Source: Frigidibacter sp. RF13
Lineage (GTDB): Bacteria > Pseudomonadota > Alphaproteobacteria > Rhodobacterales > Rhodobacteraceae
Length of the DNA stretch: 64,000 nucleotides
Assembly (NCBI RefSeq): GCF_026626305.1
Contig: NZ_JAPNUE010000005.1
Location: forward strand, 124,001 to 188,000
Reading direction: 5' to 3'
The position numbers and the translations under genes were made by a program. This document shows, one piece after another, positions 41,373-50,260 of the stretch. The notes under the pieces are model-generated. The model was given only the letters and a program-made list of their open reading frames with translations. It was not told the origin of the DNA and ran no database searches. The first letter of the stretch is position 1, and each line of letters opens with the position of its first letter.

Positions 41373-41780
41373 ATGAACGACTGGCTGGGCCGCGCGGCCC
41401 CCGACCTTGAGGCGATCGAAAGCATGGCGCGGGCGACGCTCGCCGACCTGCCGCCGCAGTTCGCCCCCGCCGCGCAGGGCATCCTTCTGCGCGTCAGCGA
41501 TTTCGCGCCCGAGGAACTGCTCGAGGACATGGGGATCGAGGACCCGTTCGAACTGACCGGGCTCTACGACGGCATTCCGATGATCGAGAAATCGGTGATG
41601 GATGTGGTCGACCGGCCCGACATGATCTGGCTCTTCCGCCGCCCGATCCTCGACGAGTGGGCCGAACGCGGCGACGTGACCTTGGGCCAGCTCGTCGCCC
41701 ATGTGACGATCCATGAACTTGCCCATCATTTCGGCTGGTCCGACGAGGAGATTGCCGAGATCGACCGCTGGTGGGAATGA
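41373..41780 (+). CDS. small zincin-like metallopeptidase
   Basis: A 135-aa protein of the metallopeptidase_1 / zincin-like family. The zinc motif HELAH (His114, Glu115, His118) lies in VAHVTIHELAHHFGWSDEEI, and FELTGLYDGIPMIEKSV is a family hallmark. No signal peptide. Proteolytic activity is inferred from the motif only. Confidence 0.88.
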   Translation: MNDWLGRAAPDLEAIESMARATLADLPPQFAPAAQGILLRVSDFAPEELLEDMGIEDPFELTGLYDGIPMIEKSVMDVVDRPDMIWLFRRPILDEWAERGDVTLGQLVAHVTIHELAHHFGWSDEEIAEIDRWWE

Positions 41781-41784
41781 CGAG

Positions 41785-41809
41785 GGCGGCCACGCCAGGC
41801 GCGGCCGCC
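41785..41809. terminator. bidirectional terminator-like hairpin
   Basis: GGCGGCC (41785-41791) pairs with GGCCGCC (41803-41809) between two convergent genes. No long T-run is present, so its strength is uncertain. Confidence 0.5.
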
Positions 41810-41817
41810 GCTGCGCT

Positions 41818-42117
41818 TTAGAGAGACCCTTCGTTGGTCAACGACATGGGCGTCGTGGTTGCACCGTCACGATAGCCGATGCACTGCCATCTGGCCTGCT
41901 GCGGACCTACACCAGCGATGACTTCGGTGCCTGCTTCAGAGAAGCTCGAACTCAGCAGAACAACGTCGGGATTGTTGGTTGTCTGGCTGATCGCGCGCAG
42001 ACAGGCCTGAGTCTCGGGTGACGGAGAGGTCGTCGTGATGGCCGATGATTCCTCGACACAGCCCGCCAAGCCTGCGACGAAAAGAACCGCGATACCGAAT
42101 TTGAAATTCCTATTCAT
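41818..42117 (-). CDS. predicted lipoprotein
   Basis: A 99-aa protein with a lipoprotein signal: basic start MNRNFKFG, hydrophobic stretch and lipobox LAGC with Cys20. The mature part contains two further Cys (ACLRAIS, WQCIGY) that may pair, and no recognised domain. It lies 43 bases after the SH3-domain protein gene on the same strand and, like it, has lower GC than the surroundings. Function unknown. Confidence 0.65.
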   Translation of the reverse strand: MNRNFKFGIAVLFVAGLAGCVEESSAITTTSPSPETQACLRAISQTTNNPDVVLLSSSFSEAGTEVIAGVGPQQARWQCIGYRDGATTTPMSLTNEGSL

Positions 42118-42160
42118 GTTTTGCCCCCTGTTTGCAGTCGTTTGTCAATTCCAAACCCAT

Positions 42161-43213
42161 TCACTTTATACGCAGCAAAATCTGATAGTTGATGGTCGCA
42201 TTGCTTCGGTTGATCACTTCCACTATGTGATCGCCGGACTGCCACAACTGGCCGCGATAGTCTTTTGCCACATTGATCTGCTCCAAAAGGAAGGAGCGGT
42301 CCGGATTGAAGATCTGATAGCTCAGGTCCAAAGAATTCCCGGCTATAGCCACATCCAGAAACTGCCCGTTGCGCGCCCCGAGGACGTAACTGCGGGACTC
42401 GCCTGGCGCGAGTGTTCCCGAATAGTTGGCTTCGCTGGCGCCCGGCGCGAACTTGACATGCACTGAACCGCTTCCTTCACCACCCGCCGCGGGCATTTCG
42501 GGAAGTTGTGTTGCGGCGCCCGATCCCTCCACGAGGTAATCGCCCGCCGCCCAACCCTCGTACCCGGGATCGGCGAGCGTGGCGACGCGGCACCAGCGTC
42601 GCCCTTCCGACATTCTGCAGCCGAGGTTGCGCAACTGTGTGCGGTTGGGCACCGCTTTGACGACCGAGGAACCCGCAGAGGGCTGCGAGCGCAGGTTCAA
42701 CGGCCCGCCGCTTGTGCTGACCGCCAGATAGTCCGGCCCTCCGGCAAGCCCGTCAGCGAAGTCGCCCGTAATCACCTCACCCATCGCACCGCTGATCGAA
42801 ATACCTAGCGAATAGTCCGACCTCTCGTTCCGACGGGCGGCTGAGCGCATCAAATAGACGGAAATCGTGTAGTCGCCCGAAGCGGGCAGAACACCCTCAA
42901 AACGGTTTATGTCGAACACGCCTTCCCCAAGGAAGCCGCTGCTCGCAAGCGCCTCGTCCCCCGGCCCTCGTCCGGGTCTGTATATGTTGAAATAGGTCGC
43001 CCCATTTGACGGGAACAGGTCGACGGACATGCGCTGCCCGGCTTCGGCCCCAACTACATACAGGACGGATTCATATCCGACGATTGTATCTTTGATGGTC
43101 TTGCCCGAACTGCCGGCAGGAAAATGCACCGCCACGGTGCGCTCTTCTTGTGCGCCAGCGATAAGCGGGAAAGACAGAAGAATGGCAATGACCAAAGCTA
43201 CTCGAAAACGCAT
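42161..43213 (-). CDS. exported protein with two lysozyme-inhibitor-like domains around an SH3 domain
   Basis: A 350-aa protein with a signal peptide (residues 1-21, ending AGA). Residues about 29-142 and 241-350 are two related beta-rich domains. The first contains VGAEAGQRMSVDLFPSNGATYFNIYRPG and the second LGARNGQFLDVAIAGNSLDLSYQIFNPDR, resembling the PliG (g-type lysozyme inhibitor)/PPC-like fold. Between them, residues 161-219 form a bacterial SH3 domain (GGPLNLRSQPSAGSSVV...RRWCRVATL). The layout suggests a periplasmic or surface protein that binds peptidoglycan or a glycan hydrolase. Confidence 0.7.
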   Translation of the reverse strand: MRFRVALVIAILLSFPLIAGAQEERTVAVHFPAGSSGKTIKDTIVGYESVLYVVGAEAGQRMSVDLFPSNGATYFNIYRPGRGPGDEALASSGFLGEGVFDINRFEGVLPASGDYTISVYLMRSAARRNERSDYSLGISISGAMGEVITGDFADGLAGGPDYLAVSTSGGPLNLRSQPSAGSSVVKAVPNRTQLRNLGCRMSEGRRWCRVATLADPGYEGWAAGDYLVEGSGAATQLPEMPAAGGEGSGSVHVKFAPGASEANYSGTLAPGESRSYVLGARNGQFLDVAIAGNSLDLSYQIFNPDRSFLLEQINVAKDYRGQLWQSGDHIVEVINRSNATINYQILLRIK

Positions 43214-43434
43214 CTTCCGAACTCCACAAATCAGGTGGTCACAGGGCGTCGTTTGTCGATTTGACCAAATGTTAGGCAGCGAAATCGAATCGGCCAACCA
43301 ATTTCCTGCCGAAGGCGCTGGCCTGCCGAGGTCTCGACGCCCCGCTGGTCTGCCCGTCCCAACACACAATCGTGATTCCGGTCCGCGATCGTCACTGGTT
43401 AGCATTCCAGCCTTCAACCAAGGGGGAAGCTGTA

Positions 43435-44352
43435 ATGAAAGACCTGACCCGCCGCCAAAGCATTACCCTTAGTCTTGCTGCACCGGCCATTGCGCTTGCC
43501 GCAGCACCGGTCTCGGCCAAGGCCCCGATCCAGGGCCCCTCCGCCGCGCTCTATCAGCGCTTCATGCTCGGCGATCTCGAAGTGACAGCGCTTCTGTCGA
43601 ACAATCGCACCGTGGAAAAACCGCATGAGATTTTCGGCCTGAATGCTTCGGACGAAGACTTTGCTGCCGTCTCCGCACAGGCTTTCCTGCCCACCGACAA
43701 GGCGCAGTTCTTCTTCACGCCGACGCTTGTCAACACTGGCTCCGAACTCGTCCTCTTCGACACCAGCACTGATCCCGGCAGCATCACGGCGGCGCTCGCC
43801 GCTGCGGGCTATGCACCCGACCAGATCGACAAGGTCGTGCTGACCCATATGCACCCCGACCACATCGGCGGGTTGATGACCGAGGGCAAACCGACCTTCG
43901 CCAATGCGACCTATGTGACCGGCGCGACCGAGCACAATTTCTGGTCGGCCAACCCCAGCGACCAGTTCACCGCCAATGTCGTACCGCTGAACGACAGGAT
44001 CGCCTTCCTCGACGACGGCGGCACCGCCGCGCCCGGCATCGTCGCGATGGAGGCCTTCGGCCATACGCCCGGCCATATGGCCTTCGTCCTCGACAGTGGC
44101 GGCAAGGTCATGGCCATCACCGGCGACACGGCGAACCATTATGTCTGGTCGCTTGCCTATCCCGACTGGGAGGTGAAGTTCGACGCCGACAAGGCCAACG
44201 CTGCCGCAAGTCGCCGCCGGGTCTTCGGCAAGATCGCCGCCGACCGCATTCCCTTCATCGGCTACCACATGCCCTTCCCCTCGATCGGCTACGTCGAGGC
44301 GCAGGGCGATGGGTTCCGCTATGTCCCGGCGAGCTATCAGCTGATGCTCTGA
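43435..44352 (+). CDS. MBL-fold metallohydrolase with Tat signal
   Basis: A 305-aa protein with a twin-arginine signal (LTRRQSITLSLAAPAIALAAAP, residues 4-25, in parts TRRQSITL). The metallo-beta-lactamase fold has the metal motif HMHPDH (His138, His140, Asp142, His143), a later HTPGH and the C-terminal YHMPFP. It belongs to the broad MBL hydrolase group; lactonase, esterase or thiol-ester substrates are all possible. Exported folded by Tat, so it acts in the periplasm. Confidence 0.87.
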   Translation: MKDLTRRQSITLSLAAPAIALAAAPVSAKAPIQGPSAALYQRFMLGDLEVTALLSNNRTVEKPHEIFGLNASDEDFAAVSAQAFLPTDKAQFFFTPTLVNTGSELVLFDTSTDPGSITAALAAAGYAPDQIDKVVLTHMHPDHIGGLMTEGKPTFANATYVTGATEHNFWSANPSDQFTANVVPLNDRIAFLDDGGTAAPGIVAMEAFGHTPGHMAFVLDSGGKVMAITGDTANHYVWSLAYPDWEVKFDADKANAAASRRRVFGKIAADRIPFIGYHMPFPSIGYVEAQGDGFRYVPASYQLML

Positions 44353-44374
44353 GGGCACCGCTCGCCGAAAGGCA

Positions 44375-44402
44375 TGCCGGAGGCCCGGTCCGGCCTCCGG
44401 CA
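44375..44402. terminator. bidirectional terminator hairpin
   Basis: TGCCGGAGGCC (44375-44385) pairs perfectly with GGCCTCCGGCA (44392-44402) between the convergent MBL and EEP genes. Confidence 0.65.
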
Positions 44403-44425
44403 ATCCGGCAGGATCGGCCCTGCCG

Positions 44426-45376
44426 TCAGAAGCTGATCTCGGCCAGCGTCGCCCGGTGGTCCGAGGGCCAGGGATCGACGGCAAGATCGGTGCGCGGGCC
44501 GGTCTCGCCCACGATCCAGCCGCCCTTGACCGTCAGACCCTCTGCCTTTGCGAAGGCGAAATCGATCCGGTCGTGATGATCCTCGGGGTCCTTTTCGTCG
44601 CCCTGTGGTGTCCAGGTATAGGCGGGCTTCGCCACCGGGTCGGGGTTGGCCGCGCGGTAGCTGTCGACGAAACCGGCCTCCGACAGGCGGTGCGTCGTCG
44701 GCCATTCCACCGTCACCGGCTGCTGACCCGCCGCCACCGCGGCCTCGGTCCAGTCATGTTCCGACGGTTCGTTGAAATCGCCGAAGACGAAGACCGCCGC
44801 CGCCCCCTCTGAAGCCTTCATATCCTCAAACAGCAGGTCCATTGCGGGGCCGCGCGTCTGGTTCGCCCAGTCCTGCGCCTCGGCTTCGGTCTTGATGAAG
44901 GGCGCCGGGCCATATTCGATGCCTAGAAGCTGGTAGGGTTGATAGGGTTCGTCATCGAGATGGATGTTGAAGGCCCAGACCGTCTGGCCATTCACATCGA
45001 TCGGCACACCCAGATCGTTGGTTGACGCCGCGCCGATCGGATAGCGCGACAGGATCGCATTGGCCCAGAGCGCGACATTCTCCTGCGTCTGGTCGTAATA
45101 ATAATAGCCCAGCGCCTCGGCGATCTCCTTGGCGACCGACGGCCCACCCGCCGGGCAGCTTTCGGCGGTGCAATCGTCGCCTTCGATCCGGGTCTCCTGA
45201 AGGCCCACGATATCGGGATTGGCGGCCTTCAGGACCGCCACGGTTTCCTCGACGCCTTTGCCGTCGTTCGCGCCGCCACCGTAGATGTTGAAGCTCATGA
45301 TCCGAAGCGTGGTTTCGGCCCCGGCCGGTGTTGCCAGAAGCCCCGCCGCCAGCGCGGCGATGATGTGTCTTTGCAT
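44426..45376 (-). CDS. exported endonuclease/exonuclease/phosphatase family protein
   Basis: A 316-aa protein with a signal peptide (residues 1-20, ending AGA) and an EEP fold. Catalytic segments: MSFNIYGGG (Asn), GLQETR (metal-binding Glu), NIHLDD, FGDFNEPSEHDW (Asp/Asn) and the terminal PSDHRATL (Asp-His). The fold includes sphingomyelinases, nucleases and inositol phosphatases; being exported, a phosphodiesterase on extracellular substrates is likely. A TetR/BetI-like palindrome lies 58 bases upstream. Confidence 0.85.
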   Translation of the reverse strand: MQRHIIAALAAGLLATPAGAETTLRIMSFNIYGGGANDGKGVEETVAVLKAANPDIVGLQETRIEGDDCTAESCPAGGPSVAKEIAEALGYYYYDQTQENVALWANAILSRYPIGAASTNDLGVPIDVNGQTVWAFNIHLDDEPYQPYQLLGIEYGPAPFIKTEAEAQDWANQTRGPAMDLLFEDMKASEGAAAVFVFGDFNEPSEHDWTEAAVAAGQQPVTVEWPTTHRLSEAGFVDSYRAANPDPVAKPAYTWTPQGDEKDPEDHHDRIDFAFAKAEGLTVKGGWIVGETGPRTDLAVDPWPSDHRATLAEISF

Positions 45377-45433
45377 ATGTGCCTCCCTGTTTCGGGCGGG
45401 GGAAGGCTAGCGCGGGAAGAGATTCGGGGGAAG

Positions 45434-45460
45434 TTTATTTTGACTGACTATTCAATAAAT
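45434..45460. promoter_or_regulatory. BetI/TetR-like palindrome upstream of the EEP gene
   Basis: TTTATTTTGA (45434-45443) and TCAATAAA (45452-45459) form an AT-rich imperfect inverted repeat with TTGA-N8-TCAA at its centre. It overlaps the stop of the upstream hydrolase gene and precedes the EEP start. The resemblance to BetI-type operators is by eye only. Confidence 0.35.
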
Positions 45461-46084
45461 ATCTCGAACGCCCAGCAACCAGCCCGCCAAAGCCCGGGCA
45501 GCATCCGCCTCCGCCCCTGCCGTCGCCGCGGGGCCGTCCTCATGCGTCCAGCCATGATCCGTACCCCGGATCTCGACATGATGCAGGCCCGGCAGGCCTT
45601 GATAGGCGGCCTCGCGACACAACGCCGCCGACGGATCGCGCGACCCGATCAGCGAAAAGGAGGGCCCCGGGCAAAGCACCATCCGTTCCATCAGATACGT
45701 CCCCCTCAACGACGGCGTCAGCCAGAGCCAGAGCGCCCGCGCCGGAGGCGCCGCCATCATCCCGCCCATGGCAATCGTGCCGAGCGACTTACCCGCGACC
45801 CACAAGGGGCGGCCGTCCGAGCGCGCCAGCGCCTCGCCCAGCAGCGCCGCGCCATCCGCCTCGATCCGCGCCAGTTGCGCCTCATCCTCCTGCGCCATGA
45901 AAGCCGGATCGTCCGCATAGCTGAAATCCACCCTGAGCCGGGCAAGTCCCTGCACGGCAGCGCGCGCGGCCACCATCGCCAGCAAGGGACGGTCCGAGCG
46001 ATAGGTCAGACCGGCGAGGATCAGCGCGAGGCCCCGGCCGGTGCCGGGTTCATATCGCAGCGTTGCATGGGGCGGACTGGTCAT
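45452..46084 (-). CDS. alpha/beta hydrolase (KANL3/Tex30-like)
   Basis: A 210-aa alpha/beta hydrolase-fold protein. The nucleophile elbow is GKSLG (about residues 105-109, Ser at 107), and DHGWTHE near residue 177 supplies the His. It resembles the KANL3/Tex30 family of unassigned hydrolases. No signal peptide. It lies 25 bases after the NAD synthetase gene on the same strand and is probably cotranscribed. Confidence 0.75.
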   Translation of the reverse strand: MTSPPHATLRYEPGTGRGLALILAGLTYRSDRPLLAMVAARAAVQGLARLRVDFSYADDPAFMAQEDEAQLARIEADGAALLGEALARSDGRPLWVAGKSLGTIAMGGMMAAPPARALWLWLTPSLRGTYLMERMVLCPGPSFSLIGSRDPSAALCREAAYQGLPGLHHVEIRGTDHGWTHEDGPAATAGAEADAARALAGWLLGVRDIY

Positions 46085-46109
46085 GATCCTCCTCCCCGCC
46101 GGCCGATCC

Positions 46110-47768
46110 TCAGCTTCCGTCGCGCCAGCGGTTCACGATCGGATAGCGGCGGTCGAGCCAGAAGGCCCGGCGCGTCAACCGTATGCCGGGCGCGCATTGG
46201 TAGCGCTTCCACTCGGCCCCATAGAGGAGGGCCTCGACCTTCTTGACCACCGCCCGCTCGAACCCCGCCGCGGCCACCTCCTCGACCGACTGGTCGCCCT
46301 CCACCAGCCGCTCAAGGATCGCATCCAGCACCGGATAGGGCGGCAGGCTGTCCTCGTCCTTCTGGTTGGCGCGCAGTTCCGCCGACGGCGGCTTGTCGAT
46401 CACCCGCTCGGGGATCACCGCGCCCTTCGGCCCCTTCATCCACGCCCGGTGGTTGGCATTCCGCCAGCGGCAGGTCTCGAACACACGGGTCTTGTAGAGG
46501 TCCTTCAACGGGTTATAGCCCCCCGCCATGTCGCCGTAGATCGTGGCATAGCCCACCGCCATCTCCGACTTGTTTCCGGTCGTCAGCAACATTTCCCCGA
46601 ACTTGTTCGACAGGGCCATCAAGAGAAGCCCGCGCAGCCGCGACTGGATATTCTCCTCCGGTATGCCGGGTTTGGTGCCCTCGAACAACGGCGCCAGCGC
46701 GGCGCCCACCGCCTCCCGCGCCCCCTCGATAGAAATCGTATCCAACCGGCACCCCAGCGCCCCGGCCACCGATGCCGCGTCCTGCAGAGAATGGGCCGAG
46801 GTAAATTCCGACGGCAGCATCACGCAGCGCACATTCTCGGGCCCTATCGCATCCGCCGCCACCGTCGCCACCAAGGCCGAATCGATGCCGCCCGAGAGGC
46901 CGAGCAGCACCTTCGAAATCCCGCTCTTGCCCAGATAATCGCGCAAGGCCTCGACCATGGCGCGGTAATCCTGTTCCCATTCGTCCGGCAAAGGCTCGAT
47001 CTCCTGCCGGATCGCGCGCCAGCCCTGCGGCCCCCGCTCGAAATCCAGATGCCGGATACATTCGTCGAAGGGCTGCATCTGCAGCGCCAGCTCCACCCCG
47101 GGGTTCAGCACGAAACTGCCGCCGTCGAAGATCTGGTCATCCTGCGCGCCGACCATGTTGAGATAGATCAGCGGCAGCCGCGTCTCGATCACACGGGCAA
47201 CCATGAGGGCCACGCGCCGGTCGTACTTGTTGCGGTAGTAGGGAGAGCCATTGGGGACCAAGAGCACCTCTGCCCCGGTCTCGGCCAGGGTCTCGGCCAC
47301 ATCGTCATGCCAGGCATCCTCGCAGATCGGCGTGCCGATCCGTATGGGCCCGATCCGGTAAGGGCCAGAGACCTCGCCCGAGGTAAAAAGCCGCGCCTCG
47401 TCGAAAACCGTGTCGTTCGGCAGATGGTGCTTCAGCACCCGCGCCACGACCTTGCCGCCCTCCATCACCCAATAGGCATTGTAAAGCCGCTCGCCCATGA
47501 CCCAGGGCCCGCCGATGCCAAGCGCCGGGCCATCGGCGCAATCGAGCGCCAGCTGTTCGAGCGCCGCAATCGCGTCGCGGTGGAAGGCGGGCTTCAGGAT
47601 CAGGTCGCGGGTCTGATAGCCGGTGATGAACATCTCGGTCAGCGCCACCATGCCCGCGCCAGCGCGCTTTCCTTCCTCCCAGGCGGCACGCGCCTTGGCG
47701 GCATTGGCGGCAATTGCGCCCACCGTGGGGTTCAGCTGCGCGAGCGTCAGGCGGAAGCTTTCGGTCAT
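46110..47768 (-). CDS. nadE: glutamine-dependent NAD(+) synthetase
   Basis: A 552-aa two-domain enzyme making NAD from deamido-NAD. The N-terminal nitrilase-type glutaminase has Glu45 (ALTEMF), Lys113 and nucleophile Cys149 (PICEDAWH). The C-terminal synthetase has the PP-loop LGLSGGIDSALVATVAAD (about 289-306). Together they release ammonia from glutamine and channel it to the NAD site. ATG at 47768 is used; 47771 and 47789 are also in frame. Confidence 0.95.
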   Translation of the reverse strand: MTESFRLTLAQLNPTVGAIAANAAKARAAWEEGKRAGAGMVALTEMFITGYQTRDLILKPAFHRDAIAALEQLALDCADGPALGIGGPWVMGERLYNAYWVMEGGKVVARVLKHHLPNDTVFDEARLFTSGEVSGPYRIGPIRIGTPICEDAWHDDVAETLAETGAEVLLVPNGSPYYRNKYDRRVALMVARVIETRLPLIYLNMVGAQDDQIFDGGSFVLNPGVELALQMQPFDECIRHLDFERGPQGWRAIRQEIEPLPDEWEQDYRAMVEALRDYLGKSGISKVLLGLSGGIDSALVATVAADAIGPENVRCVMLPSEFTSAHSLQDAASVAGALGCRLDTISIEGAREAVGAALAPLFEGTKPGIPEENIQSRLRGLLLMALSNKFGEMLLTTGNKSEMAVGYATIYGDMAGGYNPLKDLYKTRVFETCRWRNANHRAWMKGPKGAVIPERVIDKPPSAELRANQKDEDSLPPYPVLDAILERLVEGDQSVEEVAAAGFERAVVKKVEALLYGAEWKRYQCAPGIRLTRRAFWLDRRYPIVNRWRDGS

Positions 47769-47941
47769 CATTCCCTCGGCAATTCTCATGGTTTCTTATG
47801 CCACTTGTCCGGCCAAGGGAAAGGCTTGCGATCGCCGATAGCGGACGACAGGGCCGCGCAACGCTTGTCTCGCCCCCGCCCTGCCTTTAAGTTCACCCCG
47901 TCCCGCGCCCTCCTGCCGGGATCTTGTGCAAGGCGGTTTCG

Positions 47942-49393
47942 ATGAAGGCACTTTCGACAGGACTGGCGGCAGCCCTTTTCGCGGGCGTGACGCTCGCGGC
48001 ACCCGGCGCAGCCACGGCGCAGGACGTCGTGACCAAGCAGTACGAGGATGGCGGCGTCTACGAGGGCACGTTCAAGGACGGCAAGCAGCACGGGCGCGGC
48101 ACCTACCGGCTGCCGAACGGCTATGTCTACGAAGGCGACTGGGTCGAGGGCGAGATCCTCGGCCAGGGCAAGGCCACCTATCCCAACGGGTCGGTCTACG
48201 AAGGCCAGTTCCGGAAGGGCCGCCCCGACGGCAAGGGCAAGATCACCTATGCCGACGGCTCGACCTATGAGGGCGACTGGGTGGCGGGCGAGATCGAGGG
48301 CGTAGGCACCGCAACCTATGCCAACGGCTCGGTCTATACCGGCCATTTCACCAAGGCCTTGCATGACGGCAAGGGCGTGATGACCGGGCCGGACGGCTAC
48401 CGCTACGAAGGCGACTGGGTCAAGGGCGTGAAGGAAGGCCAGGGCAAGATCACCTACCCGGACGGCGCGACCTATCAGGGCCAGATGATCGGCGGCCAGC
48501 GCGGCGGCACCGGCACGCTGAGGCTCGCGAACGGGCTGACGTATGAAGGCACCTGGGCCGACGGCCAGATGAACGGCACCGGAAAGCTCGTCCAGCCGAA
48601 CGGCGATATCTATGAAGGCCCGCTGAAGGCCGGCAAGCGCCATGGCAAGGGCCGGGTGACCTATGCCAATGGCGATGTCTATGACGGCGGTTTCGTCGAT
48701 GACAAGCGCTCGGGCCAGGGCAGCTTCAGGGGCGGCGACGGCTATGCCTATGAAGGCGAGTGGAGCGAGGGCCAGATCAGCGGCACCGGCAAGGTCACCT
48801 ACCCCGACGGCTCGGTCTATGAAGGCCAGTTCCTGAACGATGCCGCCGACGGCACCGGCAAGATCACCTACAAGGACGGCTCGACCTATGAAGGCGGCTG
48901 GAAGGCGGGCGTGATCGAGGGCGAGGGCAAAGCCACCTACGCCAACGGCCTCGTCTATGAAGGCGGGTTCCTCAAGGGCAAGAACCACGGCAAGGGCAAG
49001 ATGACCTATCCCGACGGTTACACCTATGACGGCGACTGGAAGGACGGCAACCGCGACGGACAGGGCGTGGCCAGCTATGCCGACGGCACCACCTATACCG
49101 GCGGCTTCGTGAAGGGCCAGCGCGAGGGCCAGGGCGAGATCGTGATGACGGACGGTTTCCGCTATACCGGCGGCTGGAAGGGCGGGGAGATGGACGGTGT
49201 GGGCACCGCCACCTATCCCAACGGCGATGTCTATGAAGGCGAATTCCGCAACGGCCGCCGACAGGGCAAGGGCACGATGCGCTACAAGTCGGGCGAGACA
49301 GCGACCGGCACCTGGACCGAAGGCGCCCTGACCGAGGAAGCGCCCGCCCCGGCCGAAGGCGAAGCCGCGCCTGCCGAGGGCAGCGGGAACTGA
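47942..49393 (+). CDS. exported MORN-repeat protein
   Basis: A 483-aa protein with a signal peptide (residues 1-27, ending ATAQD). Residues about 31-465 are 18-19 consecutive MORN repeats of 23 residues (pattern YxxGxxYEGxW/FxxGxxxGxGx) and nothing else. The last 25 residues are Ala/Pro/Glu-rich. In the repeats Trp and Phe alternate at the position after YEG-x, giving a 46-residue super-repeat. MORN arrays form extended beta sheets that bind proteins or lipids; the function of exported bacterial ones is not known. Followed by an AlkC-like gene 8 bases on. Confidence 0.85.
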   Translation: MKALSTGLAAALFAGVTLAAPGAATAQDVVTKQYEDGGVYEGTFKDGKQHGRGTYRLPNGYVYEGDWVEGEILGQGKATYPNGSVYEGQFRKGRPDGKGKITYADGSTYEGDWVAGEIEGVGTATYANGSVYTGHFTKALHDGKGVMTGPDGYRYEGDWVKGVKEGQGKITYPDGATYQGQMIGGQRGGTGTLRLANGLTYEGTWADGQMNGTGKLVQPNGDIYEGPLKAGKRHGKGRVTYANGDVYDGGFVDDKRSGQGSFRGGDGYAYEGEWSEGQISGTGKVTYPDGSVYEGQFLNDAADGTGKITYKDGSTYEGGWKAGVIEGEGKATYANGLVYEGGFLKGKNHGKGKMTYPDGYTYDGDWKDGNRDGQGVASYADGTTYTGGFVKGQREGQGEIVMTDGFRYTGGWKGGEMDGVGTATYPNGDVYEGEFRNGRRQGKGTMRYKSGETATGTWTEGALTEEAPAPAEGEAAPAEGSGN

Positions 49394-49401
49394 GCGCACC
49401 C

Positions 49402-50172
49402 ATGGCGGACAATCCCCGCAAGGGCGCGGCTCGTATCGCCGACGTGCCGCCCGGTGTGCTGGCCGACCTCAACGCCGGTCGGATCGAGGCGGCGACGCTT
49501 TCGGAAAATCTCGCAACCGATTTCGGCCTGCTCCTGTCGCATGTCCTGCCCGACCTTGCGTCCCGCGCCCACGAGATCGACCCACGGGCGGGCGTCACCC
49601 GGCGCATGGCCATGGTCGCCGATCTGGTACTGGCAGGCGATGCCGAGAACCGGATTGCTCACCTCGCCCGCCACCCCTCCGATCTCGCGCGCGGCTGGGC
49701 CACCTTCGCGCTGGCCGCGCTGCCCGGCCTGCCGCTCGCGGACCGGCTCTCGCGCATCAGGCCCTTCGCGGACGATCCGCATTTTGGTGTACGCGAATGG
49801 GCCTGGCTTGCGCTTCGCCCCCATGTCGTCGAAGCGCCGGGCGAGGCGATCGAGCTTCTGACCCCATGGGCCTCCGACCCGTCCGCCAACATCCGCCGCT
49901 TCGCCATCGAAGCCACCCGCCCGCGTGGCGTCTGGTGCGCCCATATCGCCGCGCTGAAGTCTGACCCGGAGCCCGGGCGCGCCCTTCTGGGTCACGTCCG
50001 CGCCGACCCTTCGCGCTATGTGCAGGATTCCACTGCCAACTGGCTGAACGACGCCTGGAAAAGCCGCCCCGACTGGGTCGAGGCGCTCTGTTCAAGCTGG
50101 ACAGCCGAAAGCCCCGGCCCCGCCACCGCCTACATCGTCCGCCGCGCGCTCAGGAACCGGCCGACGGCTTGA
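49402..50172 (+). CDS. DNA alkylation repeat (AlkC/HEAT-like) protein
   Basis: A 256-aa all-helical protein built of HEAT-like repeats. The C-terminal RADPSRYVQDSTANWLNDAWKSRPDWVEALCSSW (given in parts: DPSRYVQDSTANWLND, KSRPDWVEALCSSW) matches the AlkC/AlkD-type repeat that grips alkylated DNA. The N-terminal LSENLATDFGLLLSHVLPDL recalls AlkC. Base excision activity on 3-methyladenine is inferred. The stop of the MORN gene is 8 bases upstream. Confidence 0.75.
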   Translation: MADNPRKGAARIADVPPGVLADLNAGRIEAATLSENLATDFGLLLSHVLPDLASRAHEIDPRAGVTRRMAMVADLVLAGDAENRIAHLARHPSDLARGWATFALAALPGLPLADRLSRIRPFADDPHFGVREWAWLALRPHVVEAPGEAIELLTPWASDPSANIRRFAIEATRPRGVWCAHIAALKSDPEPGRALLGHVRADPSRYVQDSTANWLNDAWKSRPDWVEALCSSWTAESPGPATAYIVRRALRNRPTA

Positions 50173-50260
50173 CGCGCAAGGCGAGCTTTCCACAGCTTCC
50201 GGGTCGCGCCGGGCTGCCTGCGCCCCGACAGTGGGGCCTGCCAAATCGCAGGAGGCCGCC

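Noticed and set aside
48000..49350. Tandem 69-base repeats as a non-coding satellite
   Set aside because: The period is explained by 23-residue MORN units in one uninterrupted reading frame behind a signal peptide.
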